Shown here: positions 37,617-48,461 of the stretch, in pieces
Numbering within the stretch: the stretch's first letter is position 1
Layout: every line of letters starts with the position of its first letter
DNA from: Enterobacter cancerogenus
Lineage (GTDB): Bacteria > Pseudomonadota > Gammaproteobacteria > Enterobacterales > Enterobacteriaceae
Length of the DNA stretch: 64,000 nt
Direction: 5' to 3'
NCBI GenBank assembly: GCA_000773965.1
Contig: JRUP01000026.1
Location: 1-64,000, forward strand
Notes under the pieces: generated by a model
Database searches by the model: none
What the model was told of the DNA's origin: nothing
Seen by the model: only the letters and a program-made list of their open reading frames with translations
Position numbers and translations under genes: made by a program

Positions 37617-40600
37617 TTAGTGTTTGTGCTCGACCGGATGGCCTTGCTCAATCTCCGCTTTGTTTTTACCAAAGCGGCGACGTACCACCACGAAGAACAC
37701 CGGCACGAAGAAGATCGCCAACGCGGTTGCGGTTACCATGCCGCCCATTACGCCCGTACCTACGGCGTTCTGTGCGCCGGAACCGGCACCGGTACTGATG
37801 GCCAGCGGCAGAACACCGAGGATAAAGGCCAGTGAGGTCATCAGAATTGGACGCAGACGCATACGTGCTGCTTCCAGTGTTGATTCCACCAAACCTTTCC
37901 CTTCCTTCTCCATCAAATCCTTGGCGAATTCAACGATCAGGATGGCGTTCTTCGCCGACAAGCCAATGGTTGTCAGCAGTCCCACCACGAAGTAGACGTC
38001 GTTACTGAGTCCGCGCAGGGTGGTGAAGATCAATGCACCGACCACACCCAGCGGCACCACCAGCATAACGGAGAACGGAATCGACCAGCTCTCATACAAT
38101 GCGGCCAGACACAGGAACACCACAATCAGCGAGATGGCGTACAGGGCAGGGGCCTGGTTACCGGACAGACGTTCCTGGTAAGACATACCGGTCCAGTCAT
38201 AGCCGATACCCGCAGGCAGTTTGCCCGCCAGCTCTTCCATCAGGTTCATGGCATCGCCGGAGCTCTTGCCTGGTGCAGCCTGACCCAGAATCTCCATCGA
38301 TGGTAAGCCATTGTAACGTTCCAGACGCGGTGAACCGTACTGCCACTTCGCCGAAGAGAAGGCGGAGAACGGAACCATGGTGCCGGAGCTGTTACGCACA
38401 AACCATTTGCTGATGTCATCTGGCAACATACGCGAGTCAGCCTGGCCCATCACGTACACTTTCTTCACACGACCGCGGTCGATGAAGTCATTGACGTACG
38501 AACCACCCCAGCCCGCGCCCAGCGTGGTGTTGATGTCAGACAGCGACACACCCAACGCCTGCGCTTTTTCCTGATCGATGATCAGTTTGTACTGTGGCGT
38601 ATCTTCCATACCGTTTGGACGCACGCCCACCAGCGTATCCGGATGCTGGGCAATCATGCCAAACAGCTGGTTACGCGCGGCGGTTAACTTCTCGTGACCC
38701 AGGTTACCCTGGTCCGTCAGCATGAAGTCGAAGCCGGTGGCGTTACCCAGCTCGATAATCGCTGGCAGGTTGAACGGGAAGACCATCGCATCTTTGATCT
38801 GACCCAACGCCTGCATGGCGCGTCCGGCAATCGCTGGCACTTTCAGGCTGGCATCGCCACGCTCATCCCACGGTTTCAGGCTGACGAAGGCAATACCGGT
38901 GTTCTGACCACGACCCGCAAAGCCAAAGCCGTTAACGGTAAATACCGAGTTAACGCTGTCTTTCTCTTTGTTCAGGAAGTAATCGGTCACCTGATCCAGC
39001 ACTTTCTGCGTACGTTCCTGGGTTGCACCGGCTGGCAACTGCGCCTGCGCCAGTAACAGACCCTGATCCTCTTCCGGCAGGAAGGAGGTTGGCAGTTTCA
39101 GGAACAGATACGCCATGCCGACCACGATCACCAGGTAGATCACCAGATAACGACCGGTGCTACGCACGATGTGACCCACGCTATCCACGTAGTGGTTGGT
39201 GCTCTTGTCAAACAGGCGGTTGAACCAGCCGAAGAAGCCGGTGGTTTTACCGTGATCGCCTTTCTTGATCGGTTTCAGCATGGTGGCACAGAGTGCCGGC
39301 GTCAGAATCAACGCCACCAGTACTGAAAGTGCCATCGCGGAAACGATGGTGATCGAGAACTGACGATAAATAACCCCGGTAGAACCGCCGAAGAAGGCCA
39401 TCGGGATAAATACCGCGGACAGCACCAGGGCAATACCCACCAGCGCACCCTGAATCTGCTCCATTGAACGTTTCGTCGCTTCTTTCGGCGGTAAACCTTC
39501 TTCCGCCATCACACGCTCAACGTTCTCCACCACCACGATGGCGTCATCCACCAACAGGCCGATGGCGAGCACCATCCCGAACATCGTCAGGGTGTTTATC
39601 GAGTAACCAAAGGCACTGATAATCGCAAACGTACCCAACAGCACTACCGGCACCGCAATGGTCGGAATCAGCGTGGCGCGGAAGTTCTGCAGGAACAGGT
39701 ACATCACCAGGAACACCAGCACGATCGCTTCAAACAGCGTTTTCACCACTTCGAAGATCGAGATCTTCACGAACGGCGTGGTGTCGTACGGATAAACGGT
39801 TTTCATGCCAGCCGGGAAGAACGGCTGCAGTTTGGCCAGCTCATCTTTCACCGCTTTGGCGGTATCCAATGCATTCGCACCGGTTGCCAGTTTCACACCG
39901 ATACCCGAAGCCGGTTTGCCGTTGTAGCGGGCGATGATCTCGTAGTTTTCACCACCGAGTTCAATCTTCGCCACGTCACGCAAGCGCACCTGTGAGCCAT
40001 CCTGGTTCACTTTCAGCATGATGTTGCCGAACTCTTCGGTATTGGTCAGACGAGTCTGCGCAATGATCGAGGCGTTCAACTGCTGGCCAGGTACAGGCGG
40101 TGTACCCCCTAACTGACCGGCGGCGACCTGGGTATTCTGGGTGCCCAACGCACTGATGACATCGACCGGCGTCAGCTGGTAGTTGTTCAGTTTGTGCGGG
40201 TCGAGCCAAATGCGCATCGCGTATTGCGCACCAAACACCTGCGTATCACCGACGCCAGGCGTACGGCTGATCGGGTCTTTGATGTTTGAAGCAACATAGT
40301 CAGAGATATCATTCTGCGTCATGCTGCCGTCATCACTGACAAAGCCCGCTACCATCAGGAAGCTGCTGGAGGATTTTTTAACCTGAATACCTTGCTGCTG
40401 TACTTCCTGCGGCAGCAGTGGCATCGCCAGCTGCAGCTTGTTCTGTACCTGTACCTGCGCGATATCGGCGTTGGTACCGGACTGGAAGGTCAGCGTCAGG
40501 GTTAAAGTACCGGACGAGTCACTGCTCGAGGCCATATACATCAGGCCATCGATGCCGTTCATGTTTTGTTCGATAACCTGGGTTACCGAATCCTGCAGCG

Positions 40601-40766
40601 TTTTCGCATCAGCACCCGGGTAGGTTGCCTGGATTTCAACGGCCGGCGGCGCAACATTGGGATATTGCTCAATCGGCAAGCTGATAATCGCAAGAGTACC
40701 TGCCAGCATAATGATGATGGCAAGCACCCAGGCAAAAATGGGGCGATCGATAAAGAACTTAGCCAT
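37617..40766 (-). CDS. acrB: Multidrug efflux RND transporter AcrB
   Basis: The 1049-residue inner-membrane pump of the AcrAB-TolC system exports dyes, bile salts, detergents and many antibiotics using the proton gradient. Proton-relay Asp407/Asp408 are in [16 protein letters not shown]. The N-terminal [17 protein letters not shown] is canonical. Length equals E. coli AcrB. It lies 17 bp after acrA in the same operon, and I see no frameshift or missing domain. Confidence 0.98.
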   Translation of the reverse strand: MAKFFIDRPIFAWVLAIIIMLAGTLAIISLPIEQYPNVAPPAVEIQATYPGADAKTLQDSVTQVIEQNMNGIDGLMYMASSSDSSGTLTLTLTFQSGTNADIAQVQVQNKLQLAMPLLPQEVQQQGIQVKKSSSSFLMVAGFVSDDGSMTQNDISDYVASNIKDPISRTPGVGDTQVFGAQYAMRIWLDPHKLNNYQLTPVDVISALGTQNTQVAAGQLGGTPPVPGQQLNASIIAQTRLTNTEEFGNIMLKVNQDGSQVRLRDVAKIELGGENYEIIARYNGKPASGIGVKLATGANALDTAKAVKDELAKLQPFFPAGMKTVYPYDTTPFVKISIFEVVKTLFEAIVLVFLVMYLFLQNFRATLIPTIAVPVVLLGTFAIISAFGYSINTLTMFGMVLAIGLLVDDAIVVVENVERVMAEEGLPPKEATKRSMEQIQGALVGIALVLSAVFIPMAFFGGSTGVIYRQFSITIVSAMALSVLVALILTPALCATMLKPIKKGDHGKTTGFFGWFNRLFDKSTNHYVDSVGHIVRSTGRYLVIYLVIVVGMAYLFLKLPTSFLPEEDQGLLLAQAQLPAGATQERTQKVLDQVTDYFLNKEKDSVNSVFTVNGFGFAGRGQNTGIAFVSLKPWDERGDASLKVPAIAGRAMQALGQIKDAMVFPFNLPAIIELGNATGFDFMLTDQGNLGHEKLTAARNQLFGMIAQHPDTLVGVRPNGMEDTPQYKLIIDQEKAQALGVSLSDINTTLGAGWGGSYVNDFIDRGRVKKVYVMGQADSRMLPDDISKWFVRNSSGTMVPFSAFSSAKWQYGSPRLERYNGLPSMEILGQAAPGKSSGDAMNLMEELAGKLPAGIGYDWTGMSYQERLSGNQAPALYAISLIVVFLCLAALYESWSIPFSVMLVVPLGVVGALIFTTLRGLSNDVYFVVGLLTTIGLSAKNAILIVEFAKDLMEKEGKGLVESTLEAARMRLRPILMTSLAFILGVLPLAISTGAGSGAQNAVGTGVMGGMVTATALAIFFVPVFFVVVRRRFGKNKAEIEQGHPVEHKH

Positions 40767-40783
40767 GTATCAGTGGCTCCTGT

Positions 40784-41974
40784 TTAGGACGATGATTTAG
40801 CAGACTGTGATTCCGGTGCTGCTTTGGCATCATCTTTGACTTCTTGTGGTGTCACCTGCGCACCTGGCTTGGCACGCTGAAGACCGACGGTGATCACGCG
40901 ATCGCCTTCTTTAAGGCCATCCGTTACCAGCCATTTGTCACCAAATGCCTGATTAGCGGTGATATTACGGACTTCCACTTTATTATCTGCGCCCACCACC
41001 ATCGCGGTTGCCTGACCGGTTGGGGTACGGGTTACGCCCTGTTGCGGTACCAGCAGTGCGGTTGGGTTGGTGCCTTCATCCAGACGCGCACGCACAAACA
41101 TCCCTGGCAGCAGGCGGTGGTCCGGGTTCGGGAAGATGGCGCGCAGCGTGATGGAGCCGGTAGTTTCATCCACGGTCACATCAGAGAATTCCAATGTGCC
41201 TGTCTGCGTGTATGCGTTACCGTTTTGCATCAAGAGCGTGACGTTGGCTTTGCCGTCATTCTGTTTCAGCTGACCGGATTCCAGTTCTGCGCGCAAACGC
41301 AGGAAATCATCACTGGATTGGGTCACATCGACATACATTGGATCGAGCTGCTGCACGGTTGCCAGCGCAGTGGTTTGACCGCTGGAGACCAGAGCGCCCT
41401 CAGTGACTGACGACTTACCAATGCGACCGCTGATCGGCGACGTCACTTTGGTGTAAGCCAGATTGATGCGTGCGGTTTCCACGTTAGCCTGGGCTGCCTG
41501 AACGGCTGCAGCCGTCTGTGCAGCGGTGGCCGCCGCGGTGTCATAGTCCTGCTGACTGATGTACTTAGTACCCAGCAGCGGCTTATAACGTTTGATGGTT
41601 AACTGCGCAACGTGTGCATTGGCTTGCGCCTGTGCTAAATCGCCTTTGGCGCTGTCATAAGCCGCCTGGTAAGTTGCCGGATCGATCTGATACAGGGACA
41701 CGCCTGCTTTGATATCCGTTCCTTCCTCAAAATTACGCTTCAGAATAATGCCTGACACCTGAGGTCGCACTTCTGCCACGCGGAATGCCGAAGTACGTCC
41801 TGGCAGTTCGGTGGTAATTTTCAAAGGCTCGTTTTTTAACGTCACAACACCCACTTCTGGGGGCTGCTGCTGGGCGGCTTGCTGGGATTTATTATCATCA
41901 CATCCTGTTAACACAAAGCTGCCTGAAAGCATCAGGACGGCCGCCAGAGGCGCTAATCCTCTGTTTTTATTCAT
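40784..41974 (-). CDS. acrA: Efflux periplasmic adaptor AcrA (lipoprotein)
   Basis: A 396-residue membrane-fusion protein that links AcrB to TolC. The lipobox VLTGC places the lipidated Cys at residue 25. The lipoyl halves flank a long helical hairpin (Ala/Gln-rich, around residues 95-170), followed by beta-barrel and membrane-proximal domains. The ATG at 41974 follows AGAGGT; nine upstream in-frame codons are not needed. Divergent from acrR across the AcrR operator. Confidence 0.97.
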   Translation of the reverse strand: MNKNRGLAPLAAVLMLSGSFVLTGCDDNKSQQAAQQQPPEVGVVTLKNEPLKITTELPGRTSAFRVAEVRPQVSGIILKRNFEEGTDIKAGVSLYQIDPATYQAAYDSAKGDLAQAQANAHVAQLTIKRYKPLLGTKYISQQDYDTAAATAAQTAAAVQAAQANVETARINLAYTKVTSPISGRIGKSSVTEGALVSSGQTTALATVQQLDPMYVDVTQSSDDFLRLRAELESGQLKQNDGKANVTLLMQNGNAYTQTGTLEFSDVTVDETTGSITLRAIFPNPDHRLLPGMFVRARLDEGTNPTALLVPQQGVTRTPTGQATAMVVGADNKVEVRNITANQAFGDKWLVTDGLKEGDRVITVGLQRAKPGAQVTPQEVKDDAKAAPESQSAKSSS

Positions 41975-42063
41975 AAATAAACCTCTAGTGTCCGATATCA
42001 AATGATCAATGGATCACAAACCGATAAACCCATTGCTGCGTTAAAACACGGGTCGTGCTATGG

Positions 42064-42087
42064 TACATACATTCACAAATGTATGTA
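42064..42087. promoter_or_regulatory. AcrR operator between acrA and acrR
   Basis: A 24-bp dyad has TACATACATT at its left end and AATGTATGTA at its right end. To my knowledge it is identical to the AcrR operator of E. coli. It lies 30 bp before the acrR ATG and would control acrAB and acrR together. Confidence 0.9.
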
Positions 42088-42116
42088 AACTTGCCAGTTT
42101 GTAAAAAAAGTCCTCT

Positions 42117-42755
42117 ATGGCACGAAAAACCAAAGCGCAAGCACTTGAAACGCGGAACCAAATTCTGGATGCCGCTTTAGCACACTTCTCTGAACACGGT
42201 GTGGCTGCCACATCCCTGGCAGATATCGCAACAGCGGCCGGCGTCACGCGCGGTGCTATCTACTGGCATTTCAAAAATAAAGCCGATGTTCTGCATGAAA
42301 TCTGGCTTCGGTGTGACGCTGGGCTTGATGATGTGGAACTTGAGTATCAGACAAAATACCCGGGCGATCCACTTTCTGTTATCCGTTCGATGTTGATCTA
42401 TATCCTTGACGCCACAGCAAAGGATCCACAAAGACGCGCATTAATGGAGATTATCTTCCATAAATGCGAATTCGTTGGCGAAATGTCGACATTACAGGAT
42501 ATGCGTCAAAGTTTACTGCTTGAGTGTTACGACCGAATTGAATTGGTGCTACGTGAGTGTATCGAAGTGGGCCAGTTGCCTGCGGGATTGAACACGTTGC
42601 AATCGGCGCGTCTGATGTGCGGCTATATCAACGGTATGATGGAAAACTGGCTGTTTAACCCGCAGGCGTTTGATCTGGCAGCAGATGCGCCGCAGTTGGT
42701 GGATGCCTTTATTGATATGCTGCGACTCAGTCCCACTCTCTCCTCGGCGCGTTAA
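42117..42755 (+). CDS. acrR: TetR-family repressor AcrR
   Basis: A 212-residue local repressor of acrAB that senses hydrophobic drugs. The helix-turn-helix ([25 protein letters not shown]) is at residues ~27-52, and the C-terminal domain is ligand-binding. Its TAA overlaps the rsmS stop on the other strand by 4 bp, a tail-to-tail contact. In E. coli mscK follows, but it is absent here. Confidence 0.97.
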   Translation: MARKTKAQALETRNQILDAALAHFSEHGVAATSLADIATAAGVTRGAIYWHFKNKADVLHEIWLRCDAGLDDVELEYQTKYPGDPLSVIRSMLIYILDATAKDPQRRALMEIIFHKCEFVGEMSTLQDMRQSLLLECYDRIELVLRECIEVGQLPAGLNTLQSARLMCGYINGMMENWLFNPQAFDLAADAPQLVDAFIDMLRLSPTLSSAR

Positions 42756-42907
42756 TTTACGCCCTCTGCCGCCTGTTTCTGCTGATAATCGCGTTGGACA
42801 ATCGCCAGCGCGGCTAACACGGTTGCGGTCGGCACCTGGTTCTCTTCCAGCAGTTGAATCAAATCCACTGCCAGTTTGATCTCATCGGGTGCAGTTTCCA
42901 GTGACAT
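42752..42907 (-). CDS. rsmS: Pleiotropic regulatory protein RsmS (YbaM)
   Basis: A 51-residue protein, [20 protein letters not shown] then [23 protein letters not shown]. It resembles E. coli YbaM (53 residues), the RsmS family described as affecting virulence and secondary metabolism in Pectobacterium and Serratia. AGGAGAGAT precedes the ATG. It keeps its position upstream of priC. Confidence 0.85.
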   Translation of the reverse strand: MSLETAPDEIKLAVDLIQLLEENQVPTATVLAALAIVQRDYQQKQAAEGVN

Positions 42908-42919
42908 GATCTCTCCTTG

Positions 42920-43165
42920 TTAAATACGTAATTTTGCCGCCACCAGCAGCATCAAAATGGAACCCAGCAGTGCCACCCCAAAGCCAGCGGGATGCAACGT
43001 CGCTAAATCACCCGTTGTAAAATAGGTCGCGATGTAACCCCCAATTAACGCACCAATCACCGCCAGCACCAGCGTCGGAACAAACCCACCCGGCCGACCG
43101 GGAAAAACCATGCGCTTGATGCAGCCAGCCACCACGCCAATCGCTATCCACATAATTAGGGTCAT
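42920..43165 (-). CDS. GlsB/YeaQ/YmgE family membrane protein
   Basis: An 81-residue, three-helix membrane protein of the transglycosylase-associated family (IGVVAGCIKRMVFPGRPGG, VIGALIGGYIA). Members are often stress-induced, but their role is unclear. AGGAGGAAA precedes the ATG. It lies between priC and rsmS, where E. coli has no such gene, and just downstream of a second ERIC element. Confidence 0.85.
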   Translation of the reverse strand: MTLIMWIAIGVVAGCIKRMVFPGRPGGFVPTLVLAVIGALIGGYIATYFTTGDLATLHPAGFGVALLGSILMLLVAAKLRI

Positions 43166-43195
43166 GATTTTCCTCCTTCATTCATAGGGGGAGTA

Positions 43196-43322
43196 TATAT
43201 CCTAAATAATTTCAGGTGCAGGCAAGTGGCAAAGGAATGAACCCGCAAGCGCTTACTCAGGTAAGATATGGGGGGGAATGAGCGTAGCCAACACACCTGC
43301 CGTGTGAAGTATGACGGGTATA
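43196..43322. repeat. ERIC (IRU) element, degenerate full-length copy (127 bp)
   Basis: The ends TATATCCTAAATAATTTCAG and GAAGTATGACGGGTATA, and the internal GGCAAGTGGCA, CTTACTCAGGTAAG, GGGAATGAGCG and TAGCCAACACA, align along the whole ERIC consensus with scattered mismatches. It lies between the YeaQ-family gene and priC, which accounts for this gap. Confidence 0.8.
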
Positions 43323-43340
43323 AAGGAAAGTGGGCGGTGA

Positions 43341-43853
43341 TTACCGTGCCGGGCCTGACATTTCCAGTTTGTGCATCGCATGGCGACAGCGTGCCAGCCG
43401 CTCGTGCAGCACTTCGATATCGCGGATCAACTGCTGCTGCACGCTGAGGGTTTCGGCGCGCGCCAGATGTTGCTCACGTTGTTCAATCATCGCCAGCAAG
43501 CGCGTTTCATAGCCCTGATACTCTTCGCGCTTCGACTGGCGCGGATCTACGCGAGGACGCTCACGCTGGGTGCGCAGTTGCTGGCTCTGGCATTCGCGTT
43601 GCAGGGCGGCAATCTGGTCCAGCACTTTCTCCGCCAGCCACTGGCGGCGCATCACATCAGTGTCGGCGGCGCCAAGCTGGGTTAAATTTTGCTCCAGCTC
43701 AGCCAGATAATCAGCGAGCCGCGTGCCTTTACAGCGGAACAGTTGGGCGTCAAAACGGGGCTGTCGGCAGGCACCATCGCGTTGCTGCGCGATTTGCTGT
43801 CGTAGCTGATCGACAATGGCTAGCAGACGTTGATGTGCGGGTGGTTGGGGCAT
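43341..43853 (-). CDS. priC: Primosomal replication protein N'' (PriC)
   Basis: A 170-residue replication-restart protein that remodels SSB and loads DnaB at stalled forks. The sequence is Arg/Gln-rich with coiled-coil character, and the conserved end (LIRDIEVLHERLARCRHAMHKLE) matches the PriC family. The ATG at 43853 is taken; a GTG one codon earlier is an alternative. Sequence conservation to E. coli is modest, as is normal for PriC. Confidence 0.88.
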   Translation of the reverse strand: MPQPPAHQRLLAIVDQLRQQIAQQRDGACRQPRFDAQLFRCKGTRLADYLAELEQNLTQLGAADTDVMRRQWLAEKVLDQIAALQRECQSQQLRTQRERPRVDPRQSKREEYQGYETRLLAMIEQREQHLARAETLSVQQQLIRDIEVLHERLARCRHAMHKLEMSGPAR

Positions 43854-43910
43854 CACTCTGATTCCGACTGTGTTAACGTAGCGCAGTTCCGATTTTATCA
43901 GGCATCAGGC

Positions 43911-44291
43911 ATGCAACGAATTTTTCTTCTGTGTCTTGGCTGGCTGGCGATTGTGCTGGGCACGCTGGGTATTGTATTACCTTTATTACCGACCACGCCA
44001 TTTGTGTTGCTGGCCGCCTGGTGCTTTGCCCGTTCGTCACCGCGTTTTCATCATTGGCTGCTGTGGCGCTCGCCGTTTGGTCGCTATATCCGCCACTGGC
44101 AACAGCATCGCGCCATGCCGCCCGGCGCCAAAGTCCGTGCCATGTTGCTGATTGTCATCACCTTTGCCGTCTCTATTTATCTGGTTAACATGCTGTGGGT
44201 GCGGATTATGCTGGGCATCATGTTGTGCGCGCTGCTGTTGTTGATGTGGCGTATCCCGGTAGTGGCAGAAAATGCTGACAGCGGCGATTAA
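43911..44291 (+). CDS. ybaN: DUF454 inner-membrane protein YbaN
   Basis: A 126-residue membrane protein (MQRIFLLCLGWLAIVLGTLG) with the DUF454 signature GIVLPLLPTTPFVLLAAWCFARSSPRF and three to four hydrophobic segments. Function is unknown. Divergent from priC and upstream of apt, as in E. coli. Upstream in-frame codons would overlap priC and are excluded. Confidence 0.92.
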   Translation: MQRIFLLCLGWLAIVLGTLGIVLPLLPTTPFVLLAAWCFARSSPRFHHWLLWRSPFGRYIRHWQQHRAMPPGAKVRAMLLIVITFAVSIYLVNMLWVRIMLGIMLCALLLLMWRIPVVAENADSGD

Positions 44292-44444
44292 GTGCGGCAG
44301 GGTTGCATTTAGACAGGTATTTGCATAGATTTGGGCATCTTCGTGCGTGGCTTCCCTTTTTAAACGTCTTCGCTTAACCCGGTTTCCGGGTATTGGCGCT
44401 GTCGGATGCTGCGCGTATTAGATATTTTTCCAGGCGTAACACTT

Positions 44445-45002
44445 ATGACCGCAACTGCTCAGCAGCTTGAACTCATCAAAAACAGCATCAAAAGCATCCC
44501 TGACTACCCTAAGCCGGGCATCCTGTTCCGTGACGTCACCAGTTTGATGGAAGATCCGCAGGCCTATGCCGCGTCGATTGACATTCTGGTTGAGCGCTAT
44601 CGTGACAAAGGCATCACCAAAGTGGTGGGTACCGAAGCACGTGGCTTCCTGTTTGGTGCACCGGTAGCACTGGGTCTGGGTGTCGGTTTTGTGCCGGTGC
44701 GTAAGCCGGGCAAGCTGCCGCGTGAAACCTACAGCGAGAGCTATGAGCTGGAGTACGGTTCTGATGCGCTGGAGCTGCACAAAGATGCCATTAAGCCAGG
44801 TGATGTGGTGCTGGTGGTGGACGATCTGCTGGCCACCGGCGGTACGCTGGAAGCCACGGTGAAACTGATCCGCCGTGCCGGTGGTGAAGTGAAAGATGCT
44901 GCGTTCGTGATCAACCTGTTTGATCTGAGCGGTGAAGCGCGCCTTAACGCGATCGGCATCGATTGCTACAGCCTTGTGAATTTCCCCGGCCACTAAGGCC
45001 CT
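44445..45002 (+). CDS. apt: Adenine phosphoribosyltransferase
   Basis: A 183-residue purine-salvage enzyme converting adenine and PRPP to AMP. The PRPP-binding loop is [13 protein letters not shown], and the N-terminal [15 protein letters not shown] and [13 protein letters not shown] are typical. The start at MTATAQQ matches E. coli; 13 upstream in-frame codons were discarded. The protein reads through FPGH to the TAA near 44994, so the true end is at 44996; allow a few bases of uncertainty here. Confidence 0.9.
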
Positions 45003-45147
45003 GTGCGCCGCTGGCCTTGGCCATCGCGGCGCATTTCATTGCGCGTTCCTGCCGCCGTACCTTGGTATCAATATCCGATAAATCGTACCGCTCAAGCGGA
45101 TGCGCGATGAAATTCAGCGCCTGCAGCGCGGGTATAGGCATATCCTG

Positions 45148-45177
45148 TTGTGGCTGTTAGACTACTGCCCATATAAA
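45148..45177 (+). promoter_or_regulatory. Possible sigma-70 promoter of dnaX
   Basis: TTGTGG (45148-45153) and TATAAA (45172-45177) are spaced by 18 bp, about 100 bp before dnaX. The 285-bp apt-dnaX gap shows nothing else that I can support. Confidence 0.35.
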
Positions 45178-45281
45178 CAGGGGTTGCGAAGCTGCATTTT
45201 TCCTCTTTGTCTTGTGGCGGAACCCGGTTCATTTAGCCGCACCGCTGTGCCAACTCAATAAATTCCAGTGATTGAATCCAC

Positions 45282-47375
45282 ATGAGCTATCAGGTACTTG
45301 CGCGAAAATGGCGTCCCCAGGCTTTCGCTGACGTAGTCGGTCAGGAACATGTGCTGACTGCGCTGGCCAACGGATTGTCACTGGGACGAATCCATCATGC
45401 TTATCTCTTCTCCGGTACACGCGGCGTGGGGAAAACCTCGATCGCCCGTTTGCTGGCGAAAGGTCTTAACTGCGAAACCGGCATCACCTCCACGCCATGT
45501 GGTCAGTGTGATAACTGCCGTGAAATCGAGCAGGGGCGCTTTGTCGATCTGATTGAGATCGATGCCGCGTCACGCACCAAAGTCGAAGACACGCGCGATT
45601 TGCTGGATAACGTGCAGTACGCCCCGGCGCGCGGTCGCTTCAAGGTTTATCTGATCGATGAAGTGCACATGCTTTCGCGTCACAGCTTTAATGCGCTGTT
45701 GAAAACGCTGGAAGAGCCGCCGTCGCACGTCAAATTCCTGCTGGCGACCACCGATCCGCAAAAACTGCCGGTCACCATTCTGTCGCGTTGCCTGCAGTTC
45801 CATCTTAAAGCGCTCGACGTCGAGCAAATTCAGCAGCAGTTAGTGCATATATTGCAGCAGGAGCAGATTGCCGCCGAACCGCGCGCGCTGCATCTGCTGG
45901 CGCGCGCCGCTGACGGCAGTATGCGTGATGCCCTGAGTCTCACCGATCAGGCGATTGCCATGGGGCAGGGCAGCGTGACGCGTGAAACCGTGGCGCAAAT
46001 GCTGGGCACGCTGGATGACGAACAGCCGCTGGCGCTGATTGAAGCGCTGGTGGAGGGCCAGGGTGAACAGGTGATGGCACTGCTGAATCAGGCGGCATCG
46101 CGTGGAGTCGAGTGGGAAGCGTTGCTGGTCGAGATGCTGCGATTGCTGCATCGTGTGGCGATGGTGCAGCTGCTGCCAGCTTCACTGGGCGAAGACGATG
46201 TGAATCAGGCGCAGCGTTTACGCGATTTAGCGCGCGTCTTACCGCCCGCCGATGTGCAGCTCTACTACCAAACTTTGTTGATGGGGCGTAAAGATCTGCC
46301 GCTGGCACCGGATCGTCGCCTCGGCGTCGAGATGACGCTGCTGCGTGCGCTGGCGTTCCATCCGCAGGCGACCATTGCCGAGCCGGTTGCGCGACCCAGC
46401 CTGATTCCGCAGGCCGCGCCGCAAGCGTCTGCTGCATCCGCCGGCGTTGCTGCGCCGGTCTCTTCCGCTCAGGTTACTGCTCCAGCTTCGTCAGCCAACA
46501 CTGCCGTGTCAGCAACGCCAGCGGCTTCCGCTCACGCTGCCGGACCTGCAGCCACTTCTTCGGCACCTCGCACCGCCTCTGCCGCGCAGCCGCAGATGGC
46601 GCCGCCGATGCAGGACGCACCGCCGATGGCCGATGATTACGCTGATATGCAACCGGCGCCAGAACATATGTCCGACTCCACCAGTCAGCTGTTACAGGCG
46701 CGAACGCAGTTGCTGCGTCAGGGAGCCGGCAAAGCAAAAAAGAGTGAGCCGGCAGCGCGTCCCGCGCGGCCGGCGAACCCGGCGCTGGAACGTCTTGCCA
46801 GTGTCACCGAACGCGTGCAGCAGCGTGCGTCTGAACCCGCGGTAAAAACGCCCGCAAAGCCAGAAGCCTATCGCTGGAAAGCCCAGCAAACGGTCGAGGT
46901 AAAAGCGGAGCCCATCGCAACGCCAAAAGCCTTGCGTTCCGCTCTGGAGCATGAGAAAACGCCTGAGCTGGCGCTTCGTCTGGCCGAAGAAGCCCAGCAG
47001 CGCGATGCATGGGCCGCCGAAATAGCCGCACTGACGTTGCCAAAACTGGTGCAGCAGGTGGCGTTAAACGCGTGGAAAGAGGTGGGCGAGAACGCCGTCA
47101 CGCTGCATTTACGCAGCAGCCAGCGTCACCTGAATTCAGCGTCGGCAAAACAGGCGCTGACGGAAGCGCTCAGTCAGGCAGCCGGACAAACGGTTGAACT
47201 GACTATCGTTGAAGACGATAATCCTGCGGTGTTGACGCCACTGGAATGGCGTCAGGCCATTTATGAAGAGAAGCTGGTGCAGGCGCGCCAGTCGATCACA
47301 AGCGATACTCACATCCAGACGCTGCAGCGATTCTTCGATGCCGATCTGGATGAAGAGAGTATTCGACCCGTTTGA
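45282..47375 (+). CDS. dnaX: DNA polymerase III tau subunit (gamma by programmed frameshift)
   Basis: The 697-residue clamp-loader ATPase organises the replisome. Domain I has Walker A GTRGVGKT, the zinc Cys cluster ([17 protein letters not shown]) and DEVHMLS; domains II-III follow to about residue 370. An Ala/Pro/Ser-rich linker of over 100 residues is longer than in E. coli (tau 643). Domains IV-V, which bind DnaB and the polymerase, close the protein. A -1 slippery site at 46736-46742 would yield a gamma protein of 488 residues. It is followed by ybaB and recR. Confidence 0.97.
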   Translation: MSYQVLARKWRPQAFADVVGQEHVLTALANGLSLGRIHHAYLFSGTRGVGKTSIARLLAKGLNCETGITSTPCGQCDNCREIEQGRFVDLIEIDAASRTKVEDTRDLLDNVQYAPARGRFKVYLIDEVHMLSRHSFNALLKTLEEPPSHVKFLLATTDPQKLPVTILSRCLQFHLKALDVEQIQQQLVHILQQEQIAAEPRALHLLARAADGSMRDALSLTDQAIAMGQGSVTRETVAQMLGTLDDEQPLALIEALVEGQGEQVMALLNQAASRGVEWEALLVEMLRLLHRVAMVQLLPASLGEDDVNQAQRLRDLARVLPPADVQLYYQTLLMGRKDLPLAPDRRLGVEMTLLRALAFHPQATIAEPVARPSLIPQAAPQASAASAGVAAPVSSAQVTAPASSANTAVSATPAASAHAAGPAATSSAPRTASAAQPQMAPPMQDAPPMADDYADMQPAPEHMSDSTSQLLQARTQLLRQGAGKAKKSEPAARPARPANPALERLASVTERVQQRASEPAVKTPAKPEAYRWKAQQTVEVKAEPIATPKALRSALEHEKTPELALRLAEEAQQRDAWAAEIAALTLPKLVQQVALNAWKEVGENAVTLHLRSSQRHLNSASAKQALTEALSQAAGQTVELTIVEDDNPAVLTPLEWRQAIYEEKLVQARQSITSDTHIQTLQRFFDADLDEESIRPV
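46720..46780 (+). promoter_or_regulatory. Programmed -1 ribosomal frameshift signal in dnaX
   Basis: The slippery heptamer A-AAA-AAG is at 46736-46742 in the correct phase. An internal Shine-Dalgarno-like AGGGAG (46720-46725) sits exactly 10 nt upstream. A GC-rich stem-loop follows (GCCGGC ... GCCGGC). Shifting to -1 reads GAG then TGA (46745-46747), as in E. coli, so gamma ends with one extra Glu. Confidence 0.93.
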
Positions 47376-47427
47376 ACACCCGCTGTCGCAACGCGTTTGC
47401 GTACAGCCCCAGCAGAGAGAGAAGACT

Positions 47428-47757
47428 ATGTTTGGTAAAGGCGGATTGGGCAACCTGATGAAACAGGCCCAGCAGATGCAAGACAAAATGGCCAAAGTTC
47501 AGGAAGAGATTGCCGCGCTGGAAGTGACCGGTGAATCAGGCGCTGGCCTGGTCAAAGTCACCATTAACGGTGCACATAACTGCCGCCGTGTTGAAGTCGA
47601 TCCAAGCTTGCTGGAAGACGACAAAGACATGCTGGAAGATCTGATTGCGGCAGCCTTCAACGATGCAGCACGTCGTATCGATGAAACGCAGAAAGAGAAA
47701 ATGGCCTCTGTGTCTTCTGGTATGCAGTTGCCACCTGGCTTCAAGATGCCGTTCTGA
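47428..47757 (+). CDS. ybaB: Nucleoid-associated protein YbaB/EbfC
   Basis: A 109-residue dimeric 'tweezer' DNA-binding protein ([37 protein letters not shown]). AGAGAGAG lies upstream of the ATG at 47428. It overlaps recR by one base (TGATG), so translation is probably coupled. Part of the dnaX-ybaB-recR unit. Confidence 0.95.
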   Translation: MFGKGGLGNLMKQAQQMQDKMAKVQEEIAALEVTGESGAGLVKVTINGAHNCRRVEVDPSLLEDDKDMLEDLIAAAFNDAARRIDETQKEKMASVSSGMQLPPGFKMPF

Positions 47758-48362
47758 TGCAAACCAGTCCACTGCTTGAATCTTTGATGGAGTCGCTGCG
47801 CTGCCTGCCGGGCGTGGGCCCGAAATCGGCGCAGCGCATGGCTTTTCAGCTGTTACAGCGCGATCGTAGCGGTGGTATGCGTCTGGCGCAGGCTTTGACC
47901 CGCGCGATGTCGGAAATCGGCCACTGTGCCGATTGCCGCACTTTCACCGAGCAGGAAATTTGCACCATCTGCGCCAATCCGCGCCGTCAACAAAACGGCC
48001 AGATTTGTGTGGTGGAGAGTCCTGCCGATATCCACGCCATTGAGCAAACCGGCCAGTTTGGCGGCCGCTACTTTGTGCTGATGGGCCACTTGTCACCGCT
48101 GGATGGCATCGGTCCGCAAGATATCGGTCTGGATCGGTTAGAGCAGCGCCTCGAGCGTGAAACGCTGACCGAAGTGATCCTCGCCACCAACCCAACGGTG
48201 GAAGGTGAAGCGACTGCCAACTACATCGCTGAACTGTGCGGGCAATATGGCGTCGATGCCAGCCGCATCGCGCACGGTGTACCTGTCGGCGGTGAGCTGG
48301 AAATGGTCGATGGCACCACGCTGTCGCACTCACTTGCCGGACGCCACAAGATTAAATTCTAA
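47757..48362 (+). CDS. recR: Recombination mediator RecR
   Basis: A 201-residue protein that loads RecA with RecO and RecF at gaps. It has an N-terminal helix-hairpin-helix ([15 protein letters not shown]), a Cys4 zinc finger ([16 protein letters not shown]) and a Toprim domain ([14 protein letters not shown]). Length equals E. coli RecR. A 9-bp stem-loop (48369-48392) lies after the stop. Confidence 0.96.
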   Translation: MQTSPLLESLMESLRCLPGVGPKSAQRMAFQLLQRDRSGGMRLAQALTRAMSEIGHCADCRTFTEQEICTICANPRRQQNGQICVVESPADIHAIEQTGQFGGRYFVLMGHLSPLDGIGPQDIGLDRLEQRLERETLTEVILATNPTVEGEATANYIAELCGQYGVDASRIAHGVPVGGELEMVDGTTLSHSLAGRHKIKF

Positions 48363-48391
48363 TCACTTGCCGATGTCTTCACCGACATCGG

Positions 48392-48419
48392 CTTGAAATT
48401 CCCATCATCATCCCCATTT
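48392..48419 (+). promoter_or_regulatory. Sigma-32 heat-shock promoter of htpG
   Basis: CTTGAAA (48392-48398) and CCCCATTT (48412-48419) are spaced by 13 bp. This is a near-perfect sigma-32 promoter. Its first base is also the last base of the recR stem-loop. Confidence 0.88.
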
Positions 48420-48461
48420 CTCTCTCAACATATGATCAACCCCGATTTAGTTGAGGTAGCA

